Below, in pieces: positions 8,931 to 17,648 of a stretch of DNA of 64,000 nt. Made by a program: the position numbers and the translations under genes. Below the pieces are notes generated by a model. It saw only the letters and a list, made by a program, of their open reading frames with translations, had not been told where the DNA came from and did not search any database. The DNA is from an uncultured Phascolarctobacterium sp. (lineage in GTDB: Bacteria; Bacillota; Negativicutes; Acidaminococcales; Acidaminococcaceae), in assembly GCA_900551745.1 (NCBI GenBank), contig URXA01000002.1:1-64000 (forward strand). Reading direction: 5' to 3'. Numbering within the stretch: the stretch's first letter is position 1; the number at the start of each line of letters is the position of its first letter.

Positions 8931-9232
8931 TATTTTTCTGCCATTTCCTGTTTGACGGGATCTTGAAAAGCACTGATAGCAGAACGTGCAAAATCAACTT
9001 CCACGTCTTCAGCCAGCTTCAAAGTAACCTTTTTTTCACTGATAGCAGTAATCACACCAAACATACCGCCAACAGTCACTACTTTATCGCCTTTTTTCAA
9101 AGAATCAAGCATTCTCTGACGTTTTTGTTGTTCTTGTTTCTGAGGACGATACAGCATAAAATAAAAGATACCGCCCATTAAGATAAACGGCCAGATCGCA
9201 TTGATCATCGCCATAGTATCTCCACCTTGCAT
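8930..9232 (-). CDS. yajC: Preprotein translocase subunit YajC
   Basis: 100 residues. One N-terminal membrane helix ends in FYFMLYRPQKQEQQKRQRML, the hallmark YajC stretch (helix, RPQ, then a basic coil). It is followed by GDKVVTVGGMFGVI, the small beta domain. It partners SecD and SecF, which follow after one intervening gene. Start ATG 9232 has AGGAGG at 7 nt; ATGs at codons 7 and 9 are possible, but their ribosome-binding sites are weaker. Confidence 0.95.
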   Translation of the reverse strand: MQGGDTMAMINAIWPFILMGGIFYFMLYRPQKQEQQKRQRMLDSLKKGDKVVTVGGMFGVITAISEKKVTLKLAEDVEVDFARSAISAFQDPVKQEMAEK

Positions 9233-9300
9233 GGGAACACCTCCTTCATAATTCTCCCCTATCTAGGATTATATTCGCCATAAAAACTAAAAATCCTGTT

Positions 9301-10413
9301 TTAGCCTCGATAATTTTCTAAAAATCTTTCGCGCAGCTCAGGGAAATTATCACTGGCAATAGCAGAACGAATCTGCTTTGTAAAATCAAGCAGAAAATGC
9401 AGATTGTGAATCGTAAGCAGCCTCAGAGCAAACAACTCTTCTGCCTTAAACAGATGCCTGATATAGGCCCGCGAAAAATTACGGCAAGTATAACAGCCGC
9501 AGCGTTCATCAATAGGGCGAAAATCCTCAGCATACGTAGCATTTCGTACAACCAGCCGTCCTTCTGGTACCATCGCTGTACCGTTACGCGCTACCCTTGT
9601 AGGAAACACACAGTCAAACATATCAACACCAAGGTTTACTGCCTCCACTATACAGTCCGGTGTTCCAACGCCCATTAGATAACGGGCTTTATTCTTTGGC
9701 ATATGCTCAGTTGTTTGGTTTAAAATGTCATACATCAGCGGCTTAGGTTCACCAACACTCAGTCCACCGATTCCATAACCAGCAAAATCCATTTCCGTCA
9801 GCTGATCAGCGCTCATTTTTCTAAGTTCCGGATACATTCCACCCTGAACAATACCAAACATAGATTGGTCTTCACGAGTATGTGTATCTAAACAGCGTTT
9901 AGCCCAACGCGTAGTTCTCAGTGTTGATTGTTTTGCATAATCAAAATCAGCCGGATAAGGAATACATTCATCAAAAGCCATTGCGATATCGGCGCCCAAT
10001 GCTTCCTGTACTTCCGTGGCTATCTCTGGCGACAGAAACTTTTTTGAACCGTCAATATGCGACCTGAATGTCACACCTTCTTCTTTGATTTTTCTCATGG
10101 CTCCCAAACTGAAAACCTGAAATCCACCGCTGTCTGTCAGCATCCCCCGGTTGTAACGCATGAAATTATGCAGCCCTCCGGCTTTCTTGACCAATTCATG
10201 CCCCGGCCGTAAAAACAAATGATAAGTATTAGACAAAATAATCTGACTGCCCATAGCATATAATTCTTCCGGCGCTAATGTTTTTACAGTCGCCTGTGTT
10301 CCAACAGGCATAAACATCGGCGTATCAAAAGTTCCATGCGGAGTATGCAGTTTGCCTAATCGCGCACCACTGCGGCTGCACTCTTTTATTAATTCATATG
10401 TAACTGCGTGCAT
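9301..10413 (-). CDS. tgt: tRNA-guanine transglycosylase
   Basis: 370 residues, full-length bacterial Tgt. It exchanges guanine-34 of tRNAs with GUN anticodons for preQ1, the first tRNA-level step to queuosine. Visible motifs: TDSGGFQVFSL with the substrate-binding Asp, GIVQGG, GLSVGEP, and FDCVFPTRVARNGT carrying the catalytic nucleophile Asp. The C-terminal zinc site is CGCYTCRNFSRAYIRHLF (three Cys plus His). It sits in a row with queA and queH. AGGAG lies 5-6 nt before the ATG. Confidence 0.98.
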   Translation of the reverse strand: MHAVTYELIKECSRSGARLGKLHTPHGTFDTPMFMPVGTQATVKTLAPEELYAMGSQIILSNTYHLFLRPGHELVKKAGGLHNFMRYNRGMLTDSGGFQVFSLGAMRKIKEEGVTFRSHIDGSKKFLSPEIATEVQEALGADIAMAFDECIPYPADFDYAKQSTLRTTRWAKRCLDTHTREDQSMFGIVQGGMYPELRKMSADQLTEMDFAGYGIGGLSVGEPKPLMYDILNQTTEHMPKNKARYLMGVGTPDCIVEAVNLGVDMFDCVFPTRVARNGTAMVPEGRLVVRNATYAEDFRPIDERCGCYTCRNFSRAYIRHLFKAEELFALRLLTIHNLHFLLDFTKQIRSAIASDNFPELRERFLENYRG

Positions 10414-10427
10414 AAATTCTCCTAAAA

Positions 10428-11456
10428 TTATTTATTCAAATCAGTAATAAACATAGCGTCACCAAAAGAAAAGAAACGATAATGCTCACGTACAGCTTCA
10501 TCATAAGTCGACAGCATAATCTCACGCGTTGACAGAGCTGATACCAGCATCAAAAGCGTGCTCTGCGGCAAATGGAAATTAGTTATTAATGAATTTACCA
10601 GTCGGAAACGATATCCGGGATAAATAAAGATATTTGTCCAGTTACCGCCAGCTTTAATCATACCGCTTTCACCCGCAGCCTCTAAAGTACGTACTGCAGT
10701 AGTTCCAACAGCGACGATACGCCGTCCTTCAGCTTTAGCCTTATTAATAGCATCAGCTGCTTCAGGTGAAACAGAATAAAACTCTCTGTGCATCACATGA
10801 TCTTTGATGTCATCGACACTGACAGGACGAAAAGTGCCAAGACCGACATGCAGTGTCACGAAAACCTCTTCACAGCCAATATCCTTAATCTTTTGTAAAA
10901 GCTCTTTGGTGAAATGTAATCCGGCAGTTGGCGCTGCAGCACTGCCCTTCTCCCTTGAGTAAACTGTTTGATAACGTTCCTTATCTTCCAGCGGTGCTGT
11001 AATATACGGAGGCAGCGGCGTTTCACCCAAGCGATCCAAAATCTCTTCAAATACGCCATTATAATAAAACCGCGCTATTCTTCCGCCAAAATCTGTATCA
11101 GAAATAATCTCACAGGACAAATCATCACTAAATTTTATTTTCGCACCAACACGCAGTTTACGACCAGGTTTAACTAGAACTTCCCAATCTGCACTGTTCA
11201 ACCGTGTCAGCAAAAATACTTCAACTCTTGCACCAGTACCCTTCACACCATGCAGACGTGCCGGAATAACGCGTGTATCATTAAAAACCAGTAAATCATC
11301 ATGCCGCAGATATTCACATAACTCATAAAAATGTCTGTGTTCTATTGTGCCCGTATTTTTATCTACAACAAGCAATCTTGAATGGTCGCGCGGTTCCAAA
11401 GGATGCTGCGCAATTAATTCCTGCGGCAGTTCATAAGTAAAATCTTTTACCTGCAT
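10428..11456 (-). CDS. queA: S-adenosylmethionine:tRNA ribosyltransferase-isomerase
   Basis: 342 residues. QueA moves the ribosyl part of SAM onto preQ1-34 in tRNA to give epoxyqueuosine, directly after Tgt. The N terminus FTYELPQELIAQHPLEPRDHSRLLV is diagnostic, as are LVFNDTRVIPARL, AAPTAGLHFT and the C-terminal SLITNFHLPQSTLLMLV. It lies 14 nt upstream of tgt in transcription order. GGAG lies 6 nt before the ATG. Confidence 0.98.
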   Translation of the reverse strand: MQVKDFTYELPQELIAQHPLEPRDHSRLLVVDKNTGTIEHRHFYELCEYLRHDDLLVFNDTRVIPARLHGVKGTGARVEVFLLTRLNSADWEVLVKPGRKLRVGAKIKFSDDLSCEIISDTDFGGRIARFYYNGVFEEILDRLGETPLPPYITAPLEDKERYQTVYSREKGSAAAPTAGLHFTKELLQKIKDIGCEEVFVTLHVGLGTFRPVSVDDIKDHVMHREFYSVSPEAADAINKAKAEGRRIVAVGTTAVRTLEAAGESGMIKAGGNWTNIFIYPGYRFRLVNSLITNFHLPQSTLLMLVSALSTREIMLSTYDEAVREHYRFFSFGDAMFITDLNK

Positions 11457-11470
11457 CTCAATCTCCGGTT

Positions 11471-12781
11471 TCAGTAAATTTTTTCAACTCTGGTATTTGT
11501 ATAATAATGAGTCAAAATTTCTTTATAATAGTCCCTGCTGCGAGACGGCGCACTATTTGCCATTCCACGTGCTCCCCACTGAGAAAGCCCCAGCCCAGTC
11601 CCCTGTCCACGGCCTTTAAAAGTTACCATCTCACCTTTTTCACCGCTGACAAAATGCAGATCCTTTAAAATATCTTTAAAACTAATACTACGTTCGCTGA
11701 CCTTTATTGGAACTTCCTTCCTGCCTATTTCTATTCCATAAGGATTTTCAATAGGAATCTCAATAGAATTTGGTACAGGACGATTGACTTCTACTTCAAA
11801 AAAAGTACTGTTGAGCCCTAATATTTCCTGTACCTGCTGTCCTGTAAAAAGAAATGTCCCGCCGCTGCCGCTGAAAATCATTTCCTGCACACGACCACTG
11901 GCAGTGCGATCATTCCCAAACATTTTACTGCTGCCTTCCAACGGTGATAAACGTATGCTTTCAAGTTTGCCGACTGCATAGCCACGCGTCGACAAACGTC
12001 GTTCGATCTCACTTGCAGGCAAAGCTTTTTCCCAGTTATACATAGGCGCATCCCAGTCGTAATCCTTTACACTGCGCAGATAAGGTACATATCTGCCCCA
12101 TACATCGCTGCTGTTTTCCGTCTGCCCGCCACCACTTTGATGATAAACAGCTTCAATTGGCTGCCCGTTATAAGTAACTATCATTCCTGCTGTGACATCG
12201 ACCAGTTTATTAATAGCCTGTTTTTCTGTCGCCAGTCCATAATAATCCTGCCCTTCTTCACTGGCTTTCAGATCATAGCCTAAACGGCTACGATTTCCAA
12301 GCCTATTATAAGCCAGTGACCTTGCTGCTACAATCTGAGCCTTAATTGCCTCATCAGGGAAAATCACCGGTATTTCTTCTCCTACCACACTGTATAAATA
12401 TTGCTCTAAAGGCAGTACATTTACCACGTCTAGAGTCTTTCCATCAGCTGCAATACGCACTTCAAAGCTGCCACGGTAAGCTTTCTTATTTACTTCAATG
12501 GGCTTACCATTTTCTTTTACCGTAAAACGTAATGTTTGGGAGCCAAACTTCTGCGCACCCAAATTGACAGTACCACCCTCAGCATTTACAAAATACCTAT
12601 CCGGTTTCAAAACTATTTCTTCTCCAGTATTCGGTACTCTTACAGTCAGTTCATCCTCACAGCTAAGCTCAGCTGCAAACTGACCATGTACAACAGCAAC
12701 GGCAATATCCGGCGATGAAGCCATTACTATCCCACAATTAATACATAATAACAATGTGACAAGCAGCAGCAGTTTTTTCAT
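11471..12781 (-). CDS. SpoIID/LytB-domain secreted protein
   Basis: 436 residues with a signal peptide (MKKLLLLVTLLLCINCGIVMASS). It is exported, possibly retained in the periplasm or on peptidoglycan. The SpoIID domain is complete: LEQYLYSVVGEEIPVIFPDEAIKAQ, whose EEIP holds the family catalytic Glu, AARSLAYNR, AVYHQSGGGQTENSSDVWG and GRGQGTGLGLSQWGARGMA. SpoIID enzymes are lytic transglycosylases acting on peptidoglycan glycans without stem peptides. In sporeformers this drives engulfment, but LytB-type relatives occur in non-sporulating cells, so the gene alone does not prove sporulation. GGAGGG lies 7 nt before the ATG. Confidence 0.85.
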   Translation of the reverse strand: MKKLLLLVTLLLCINCGIVMASSPDIAVAVVHGQFAAELSCEDELTVRVPNTGEEIVLKPDRYFVNAEGGTVNLGAQKFGSQTLRFTVKENGKPIEVNKKAYRGSFEVRIAADGKTLDVVNVLPLEQYLYSVVGEEIPVIFPDEAIKAQIVAARSLAYNRLGNRSRLGYDLKASEEGQDYYGLATEKQAINKLVDVTAGMIVTYNGQPIEAVYHQSGGGQTENSSDVWGRYVPYLRSVKDYDWDAPMYNWEKALPASEIERRLSTRGYAVGKLESIRLSPLEGSSKMFGNDRTASGRVQEMIFSGSGGTFLFTGQQVQEILGLNSTFFEVEVNRPVPNSIEIPIENPYGIEIGRKEVPIKVSERSISFKDILKDLHFVSGEKGEMVTFKGRGQGTGLGLSQWGARGMANSAPSRSRDYYKEILTHYYTNTRVEKIY

Positions 12782-12804
12782 GAGGATGCCCTCCTTCTCT
12801 AAAA

Positions 12805-13353
12805 CTAGTCTAACTTCACTTTAGGCTTCTTCTCATAACGGTCACGTTCACTGAATATGCATCCACAGTATGGCTGACGATATAACTCCAGCTCTAGGCT
12901 TATATCAACACCGCGCTGATAACCTTTGCGAAAATCCTCATAGTAAAATGGTATATCAAACTCCTGCCCAGCTTCTTCAGCCATTTGTATGATCAGTTCA
13001 TGCTTCTGATACGGACTGACTAATAAAGTAGTTGAGAAAGCATCATAACCATTTTCTTTGGCATATTGGGCAGCATAACGCATCCGCACCCTGTAGCAGT
13101 AGGCACAGCGTATTACAGGTTCATCCAGCATCCCTTGCACACAAGTTTCCAGCGGATAACTTTTATCTACAATCAGCTTATAACGTTTTTTCTCACATAA
13201 CTCTCGTAAAGCATTTAACCGCCGTTTAAATTCCTTATATGGATGGATATTGGGATTAAAATACAAAATATCAAAAGCCTTGCCGTCAACCAGCAGTTTC
13301 TCTGCAGGATAGCATGCACAAGGTCCGCAGCAGGCGTGCAATAGCAGTTTCAT
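12805..13353 (-). CDS. queH: Epoxyqueuosine reductase QueH
   Basis: 182 residues. QueH (formerly DUF208) reduces epoxyqueuosine in tRNA to queuosine, replacing QueG. Seen: LLLHACCGPC with paired cysteines at the N terminus, YFNPNIHPYKEF, EPVIRCAYCYRVR and a C-terminal CGCIFSERDRY. These provide the iron-sulfur and metal Cys sites. The longer frame begins 20 codons upstream inside ruvB. I chose ATG 13353 because AAGGGA precedes it at 7 nt and the Cys-Cys motif normally lies within ten residues of the start. With tgt and queA it completes tRNA-level queuosine synthesis; no preQ1 biosynthesis gene is in view. Confidence 0.93.
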   Translation of the reverse strand: MKLLLHACCGPCACYPAEKLLVDGKAFDILYFNPNIHPYKEFKRRLNALRELCEKKRYKLIVDKSYPLETCVQGMLDEPVIRCAYCYRVRMRYAAQYAKENGYDAFSTTLLVSPYQKHELIIQMAEEAGQEFDIPFYYEDFRKGYQRGVDISLELELYRQPYCGCIFSERDRYEKKPKVKLD

Positions 13354-13357
13354 CACA

Positions 13358-14365
13358 TCATCCCTTTTCCGGGAAAGGCACTCCCAAATAACGATACGTT
13401 TCACGTGTGGCAATCCGCCCCCGCGGTGTACGCTGTAACAGACCCAATTGCATAAGATATGGCTCGATTACATCCTCAATCGTATCTGTTTCCTCACTTA
13501 CTGCAGCCGCAATGGTTTCAATACCAACAGGCCCGCCGCCAAATGTTTTAACGATCGTTTGAAGAATGCGGCGATCGTTACGGTCAAGGCCATACCGATC
13601 GACCTCTAAGCGTGCCAAAGCTTCATCTGCCATTCGTCCGGTAATAACTGCCGCACCCGATACCTGTGCAAAATCGCGCACACGTTTTAATAAACGATTC
13701 GCAACACGCGGCGTACCACGGCTACGGCGTGCAATCTCCTCCGCTCCGTCAGCAGCTATCTCGACACCTAAAATCTCAGCAGCACGTGTAATAATAAACT
13801 GTAATTCATCAGGCTTGTAAAACTCCAGCCGACACTGTACACCAAACCGATCACGCAAAGGTGCTGCAATAGCCCCTAAACGTGTTGTAGCACCAATAAG
13901 AGTAAACTTTGGCAAATCTAAACGCACACTGCGCGCACTCGGACCTTTACCAATAATGATATCCAGAGCATAATCTTCCATAGCTGAGTACAGAATCTCT
14001 TCTACCGTTTTTGATAAGCGATGAATTTCGTCAATAAAAAGCACATCATTATCACCTAAATTAGTTAAAATCGCAGCCAGATCCCCCTGCCGTTCAATAG
14101 CCGGTCCAGAAGTAACACGAATATTAACATTCAATTCATTGGCAATAATATTTGCTAACGTGGTTTTCCCAAGACCGGGCGGCCCAAATAAAAGCACATG
14201 ATCTAATGCTTCTTTCCTGTCGGCAGCAGCCTTGATGAATACTTCCATATTCTCTTTTACCTGGTTCTGACCGATATATTCGGCCAGGCGTCGAGGACGC
14301 AGGCTATATTGCCATACATCGGCATCCTGCTCCTGTCCGGTAATAATTCTTTCTTCAGGCTGCAT
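13358..14365 (-). CDS. ruvB: Holliday junction branch-migration helicase RuvB
   Basis: 335 residues. AAA+ motor that drives RuvA-bound Holliday junctions. Walker A GPPGLGKTTLANIIANE, Walker B FIDEIHRL, sensor 1 GATTR and the arginine-finger region LRDRFG are all present. The C-terminal winged helix ends with TPRGRIATRETYRYLG. The start overlaps the ruvA stop (TAATG). The ruvC-ruvA-ruvB order is standard. Confidence 0.99.
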   Translation of the reverse strand: MQPEERIITGQEQDADVWQYSLRPRRLAEYIGQNQVKENMEVFIKAAADRKEALDHVLLFGPPGLGKTTLANIIANELNVNIRVTSGPAIERQGDLAAILTNLGDNDVLFIDEIHRLSKTVEEILYSAMEDYALDIIIGKGPSARSVRLDLPKFTLIGATTRLGAIAAPLRDRFGVQCRLEFYKPDELQFIITRAAEILGVEIAADGAEEIARRSRGTPRVANRLLKRVRDFAQVSGAAVITGRMADEALARLEVDRYGLDRNDRRILQTIVKTFGGGPVGIETIAAAVSEETDTIEDVIEPYLMQLGLLQRTPRGRIATRETYRYLGVPFPEKG

Positions 14366-14973
14366 TATTTCCTCCCGGCAAACAATTTAAGAACCTGCTT
14401 AATAATTACTTCACTGCTCAGTTCTGTATAATTCGGAATCTGTTTCAAAGCAGGCATGATTTCCGAATTAGAATATCCCAAAGCACATAACGCTTCAATA
14501 GCTTCATCTACAGCGGCACTGCCGCCACCAAATGCAGTATCAGCAAAACTACTGTGGCTATCACCGCCAATGCCGCCTACCTTATCTTTTAATTCTAAAA
14601 GTAAACGTTCCGCTGTCTTTTTACCAATACCGGGCAGCTTTGTTAAAACCTTAAGGTCGCGGCTTTGTACTGCCAGATAAAAATCATCAGGCTTAACAGC
14701 CGATAAAATACCTAACGCTACCTTAGGGCCAACACCACTGACCCCAAGAAGCAACAAAAACAAATTATAGTATTCCTGATTCAGAAAGCCAAACAGCAAA
14801 ATAGCATCCTCGCGCACAGCCATATAAGTGTGCACTCTAGCTTCCGTTCCTACAGCAAGTTGTCCCAAATGAGCCGCAGGCATAAAGACCCTGTAGCCAA
14901 CACCGCTGTTAGTTTCCAACAAACAATATTCATTTGCCAGATAGGCCACCTTTCCTTTAATTGATCCAATCAT
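14365..14973 (-). CDS. ruvA: Holliday junction DNA-binding protein RuvA
   Basis: 202 residues with the three RuvA domains: an N-terminal OB fold (MIGSIKGKVAYLANEYCLLE), tandem helix-hairpin-helix motifs (LLGVSGVGPKVALGIL and LTKLPGIGKKTAERLLLELKDK), and a C-terminal UBA-like domain that contacts RuvB (VDEAIEALCALGYSNSEI). The start abuts the ruvC stop codon, indicating coupling. Confidence 0.99.
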   Translation of the reverse strand: MIGSIKGKVAYLANEYCLLETNSGVGYRVFMPAAHLGQLAVGTEARVHTYMAVREDAILLFGFLNQEYYNLFLLLLGVSGVGPKVALGILSAVKPDDFYLAVQSRDLKVLTKLPGIGKKTAERLLLELKDKVGGIGGDSHSSFADTAFGGGSAAVDEAIEALCALGYSNSEIMPALKQIPNYTELSSEVIIKQVLKLFAGRK

Positions 14974-15468
14974 TCACTTCAACTCCTGCCATCTTCTTGT
15001 AGCTGCCGTATGCAGTCCGCAAATCGCCACTGCCAAAGCATCAGCGACATCATCCGGTTTAGGTTTTGTACGAATATTTAAAAGCTTCTGCACCATAAAA
15101 GTCACCTGCTCTTTATTAGCTCCGCCATAACCTACAACAGCCTGCTTGATCTGCATCGGTGTAAATTCCGTGATCTGGATACCGCGGTTAGCCGCTGTTA
15201 AAAGTGCCACACCGCGTGCCTGACCAACGCTTATTGCCGTCGTTACATTGCGGTTAAAAAACAATTGTTCCACACTCATCACATCCGGACGATATTCGTC
15301 CAATAAGACGCTCAGTTCATCGTAGATTTTTTTCAACCTGAGTTCAGGCAGCATATCCTTATCCGTAAACACAGCTCCATAATGAATCGGAGTCAGTTTA
15401 TTCCCTACCATTTCCACCAGGCCAAAGCCGCAGATAGCAGTACCAGGGTCAATTCCAATTGCCAGCAT
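14974..15468 (-). CDS. ruvC: Crossover junction endodeoxyribonuclease RuvC
   Basis: 164 residues, normal length. The RNase H-like active site is intact: Asp7 in LAIGIDPGTAICGFG, Glu in SVEQLFFNRN, and the C-terminal pair in KPKPDDVADALAVAICG. It cuts Holliday junctions bound by RuvAB. First gene of the ruvCAB block; AGGAGG lies upstream of the ATG. Confidence 0.98.
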   Translation of the reverse strand: MLAIGIDPGTAICGFGLVEMVGNKLTPIHYGAVFTDKDMLPELRLKKIYDELSVLLDEYRPDVMSVEQLFFNRNVTTAISVGQARGVALLTAANRGIQITEFTPMQIKQAVVGYGGANKEQVTFMVQKLLNIRTKPKPDDVADALAVAICGLHTAATRRWQELK

Positions 15469-15501
15469 CTCTTCGTGCTCCCTCCTGATTATGATAGAAA
15501 G

Positions 15502-15527
15502 CAGGCAGGCCTTGGTGAGCCTGCCTG
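15502..15527 (-). terminator. Hairpin between yebC and ruvC
   Basis: CAGGCAGGC and GCCTGCCTG (9 bp) with an 8-nt loop. On the minus strand the T-tract is only CTTTCT, so it may attenuate rather than stop transcription from yebC into ruvC. Confidence 0.5.
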
Positions 15528-15536
15528 TCGCACAAT

Positions 15537-16277
15537 TTATTCTTCGTCTTCTTCCGGCAGGTCTGCGTTTGTGTAAACATCCTGCACATCGTCCAAGTCC
15601 TCCAATGCCTCAAGCATTTTCCTAACTTTAACAACGTCTTCGTCAGACAGTTCCGCCATTGTGTCAGGGAGCATTGCGATCTCAGACATCATAACTTCAA
15701 TATTATTATCAGCAAGAGCTTTTTCAACAGCATTAAAATCCTCAGGCTCGGTAACTATCTCAAAACCTTCTTCCTCTGCTTTAACATCTTCTGCACCTGC
15801 CTCCAACGCTACCAACATCAAATCATCTTCCGTATAACCGGCTTCACTATCAATACTGAAAACACCTTTGCGCTTAAACATCCAGTTTACACAACCAGTC
15901 TCGCCCATGTTGCCGCCGTATTTTGAAAACACGTGACGAACGTCAGCAGCAGTACGGTTACGGTTATCAGTCAAAGCACTTACCATTACGGCAACACCAG
16001 CAGGACCATAACCTTCATAAGTAATTTCTTCATAATTGGAAGCATCTGCAGCACCCTGCCCTTTTTGGATAGCGCGCTGAATGTTATCTTTAGGAACATT
16101 ATTGGCCTTAGCTTTTGATAAAGCCAATTTCAATTTCATATTGCCGGTAGGGTCAGGGCCACCCATTCTTACCGCAATAGTAATCTCGCGGCCGATTTTA
16201 GTAGTAATCTGACCGCGTGCTGCGTCAGCTTTACCCTTTTTGTGTTTGATGTTTGCCCATTTTGAATGTCCGGACAT
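15537..16277 (-). CDS. yebC: YebC/PmpR family protein (TACO1-type translation or transcription factor)
   Basis: 246 residues starting MSGHSKWANIKHKKG, the family hallmark, then KIGREITIAVRMGGPDPTGN. YebC relatives are reported to help translation of proline stretches or to act as DNA-binding regulators. Frequent linkage to ruvC, seen here too, is a known pattern. An ATG two codons upstream sits only 3 nt from the AGGGGG site; ATG 16277 has about 9 nt and matches the conserved start. An acidic C-terminal tail (DLPEEDEE) ends the protein. Confidence 0.95.
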   Translation of the reverse strand: MSGHSKWANIKHKKGKADAARGQITTKIGREITIAVRMGGPDPTGNMKLKLALSKAKANNVPKDNIQRAIQKGQGAADASNYEEITYEGYGPAGVAVMVSALTDNRNRTAADVRHVFSKYGGNMGETGCVNWMFKRKGVFSIDSEAGYTEDDLMLVALEAGAEDVKAEEEGFEIVTEPEDFNAVEKALADNNIEVMMSEIAMLPDTMAELSDEDVVKVRKMLEALEDLDDVQDVYTNADLPEEDEE

Positions 16278-16340
16278 TGTCATATTCCCCCTAAATCTTT
16301 AAACCTTACAAAACAAATTGCAAGATATTTTTACCATAAT

Positions 16341-16369
16341 ATTATACTATAGAGCCCTTATTTATTCAA
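16341..16369 (-). promoter_or_regulatory. Predicted promoter of yebC
   Basis: Minus strand TTGAAT (16364-16369), 17-nt spacer, TATAAT (16341-16346), about 60 nt upstream of the yebC start. It may be the main promoter for the whole ruv-que-sec block. Confidence 0.7.
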
Positions 16370-16404
16370 ACTATTTTCGTTTACACTATATATATCGAAG
16401 ATAT

Positions 16405-16442
16405 ATAAAACGCAGCCGAAGTCATCCCCGGCTGCGTTTTCA
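16405..16442 (-). terminator. Terminator of fabK
   Basis: Stem AAAACGCAGCCG (16407-16418) with CGGCTGCGTTTT (16429-16440), 10-nt loop. Both flanks are AT-rich, so it may work in both directions. It sits about 15 nt after the fabK stop. Confidence 0.85.
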
Positions 16443-16456
16443 ATTGATTATTATGC

Positions 16457-17401
16457 TTACAGCACAATATTTTTCGCATTAGCTAAAGTATCTCTTGCTT
16501 CAGCTATCAATCTCTCCATCACTTCAGCACAAGGCAGAATGTCATTTAAAACGTTCAGGCTTTGCCCTACTAAAACAGCTCCGTGGACAATATCACCTTC
16601 CACAGCTCCCAAACGGTTAGTTCCCGTAGCAAAATCGTTTAATTCCTGCTGCGGCGCACCGCTGCACTCTTTTTCCAAATATTCTTTAGTAAACTCATTT
16701 TTCAGGCAGCGCACAGCATTATTGCGTGAAAAACCAGTTACAGCAGAATCAGTATCAGTAGCCTTAATAATGGCTTCTTTAGCTTTAGGATGAGTAGGAC
16801 ATTCGTCCGTCAGAATAAAGCGTGATCCCATCTGTACACCATCAGCCCCCATCATAAGAGCTGCCGCAATTCCACGTCCGTCTGAAATACCGCCTGCCAC
16901 CAAAACCGGCACTTTTTTGATTAGCGGCAGTACGTTTGTCATCAAAGCCATAGTAGTTTGCTGACCTATATGCCCGCCACCCTCCATACCTTCGATGACC
17001 ATGGCATCAACACCTGCTTCTTCAACGCGCTTTGCCAGTTTGACACTTGGAACTACAGGAATAACTTTAATTTCTGCAGCATGGAATTTTTCGATATGAG
17101 GGACAGGATTGCCAGCACCCAAAGTTACAAAGGCAACCTTTTCTTCACAAACGATATCAATAATCTCCGCAATATTAGGAGCCATCAGCATGATATTGAC
17201 GCCAAAAGGTTTAGCTGTCAAATCTTTGGCTTTTCGGATTTCATCGCGGGTCCACTCTACAGTGCGGCCACCGGTAGCAATGATACCTGCTCCGCCGGCA
17301 TTGGAAACAGCAGCAGCCAGGTTGGCATCTGAAGTCCAGGCCATACCACCCTGAATGATAGGATACTTGATTCCTAAAAGCTCAGTGATCTTCGTTTTCA
17401 T
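16457..17401 (-). CDS. fabK: Enoyl-ACP reductase II (FabK-type flavoprotein)
   Basis: 314 residues, FMN-dependent TIM barrel. It begins MKTKITELLGIKYPIIQGGMAW, close to pneumococcal FabK, then GVNIMLMAP, VTLGAGNP, GMEGGGHIG with the active-site His, and VLVAGGISDGRG and GADGVQMGSRF, which bind the FMN phosphate. FabK performs the last reduction of fatty-acid elongation in bacteria lacking FabI. Nitronate monooxygenase shares this fold, but the N terminus and GGGHIG region fit FabK better. It stands alone, away from other fab genes in this window. AGAGGTG precedes the ATG. Confidence 0.82.
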   Translation of the reverse strand: MKTKITELLGIKYPIIQGGMAWTSDANLAAAVSNAGGAGIIATGGRTVEWTRDEIRKAKDLTAKPFGVNIMLMAPNIAEIIDIVCEEKVAFVTLGAGNPVPHIEKFHAAEIKVIPVVPSVKLAKRVEEAGVDAMVIEGMEGGGHIGQQTTMALMTNVLPLIKKVPVLVAGGISDGRGIAAALMMGADGVQMGSRFILTDECPTHPKAKEAIIKATDTDSAVTGFSRNNAVRCLKNEFTKEYLEKECSGAPQQELNDFATGTNRLGAVEGDIVHGAVLVGQSLNVLNDILPCAEVMERLIAEARDTLANAKNIVL

Positions 17402-17546
17402 ATATCACACCTCTTAACTTAAATTTTTATTATGTAAACCTATTACTTTTATATTATATAATAATCTTCCACTCCTTGGCTACCTAAAAAGTCCCTTATA
17501 CTGTAAAAAAACAGTGAAATCATAGCTTACACAATTATCTGTTTAA

Positions 17547-17575
17547 TTGACATTTTTCGTAAAATACCGTAAAAT
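17547..17575 (+). promoter_or_regulatory. Strong predicted promoter of ilvD
   Basis: TTGACA (17547-17552), 17 nt, TAAAAT (17570-17575), followed by a leader of about 65 nt. No T-box core or leader-peptide attenuator was found before ilvD. Confidence 0.75.
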
Positions 17576-17648
17576 TTTTTTAATATCCATATACTTGGAT
17601 AGACAGACAGATAAAAGAAACATTCAAGGGAAAGAGGTTATTAAAATT

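Noticed and set aside
11471..12781. Evidence that the host forms endospores
   Set aside because: A SpoIID/LytB protein alone is not diagnostic, since related transglycosylases occur in non-sporulating bacteria, and no other sporulation gene is in the window.
16384..16407. Small AT dyad (TATATAT...ATATATA) between yebC and fabK
   Set aside because: Low-complexity AT repeat next to a clear terminator; no evidence that it is an operator.
17402..17648. Possible T-box or leader peptide before ilvD
   Set aside because: No AGGGTGGNACCGCG core, no terminator between promoter and gene, and no run of Ile/Leu/Val codons in a short frame; only a promoter is supported.
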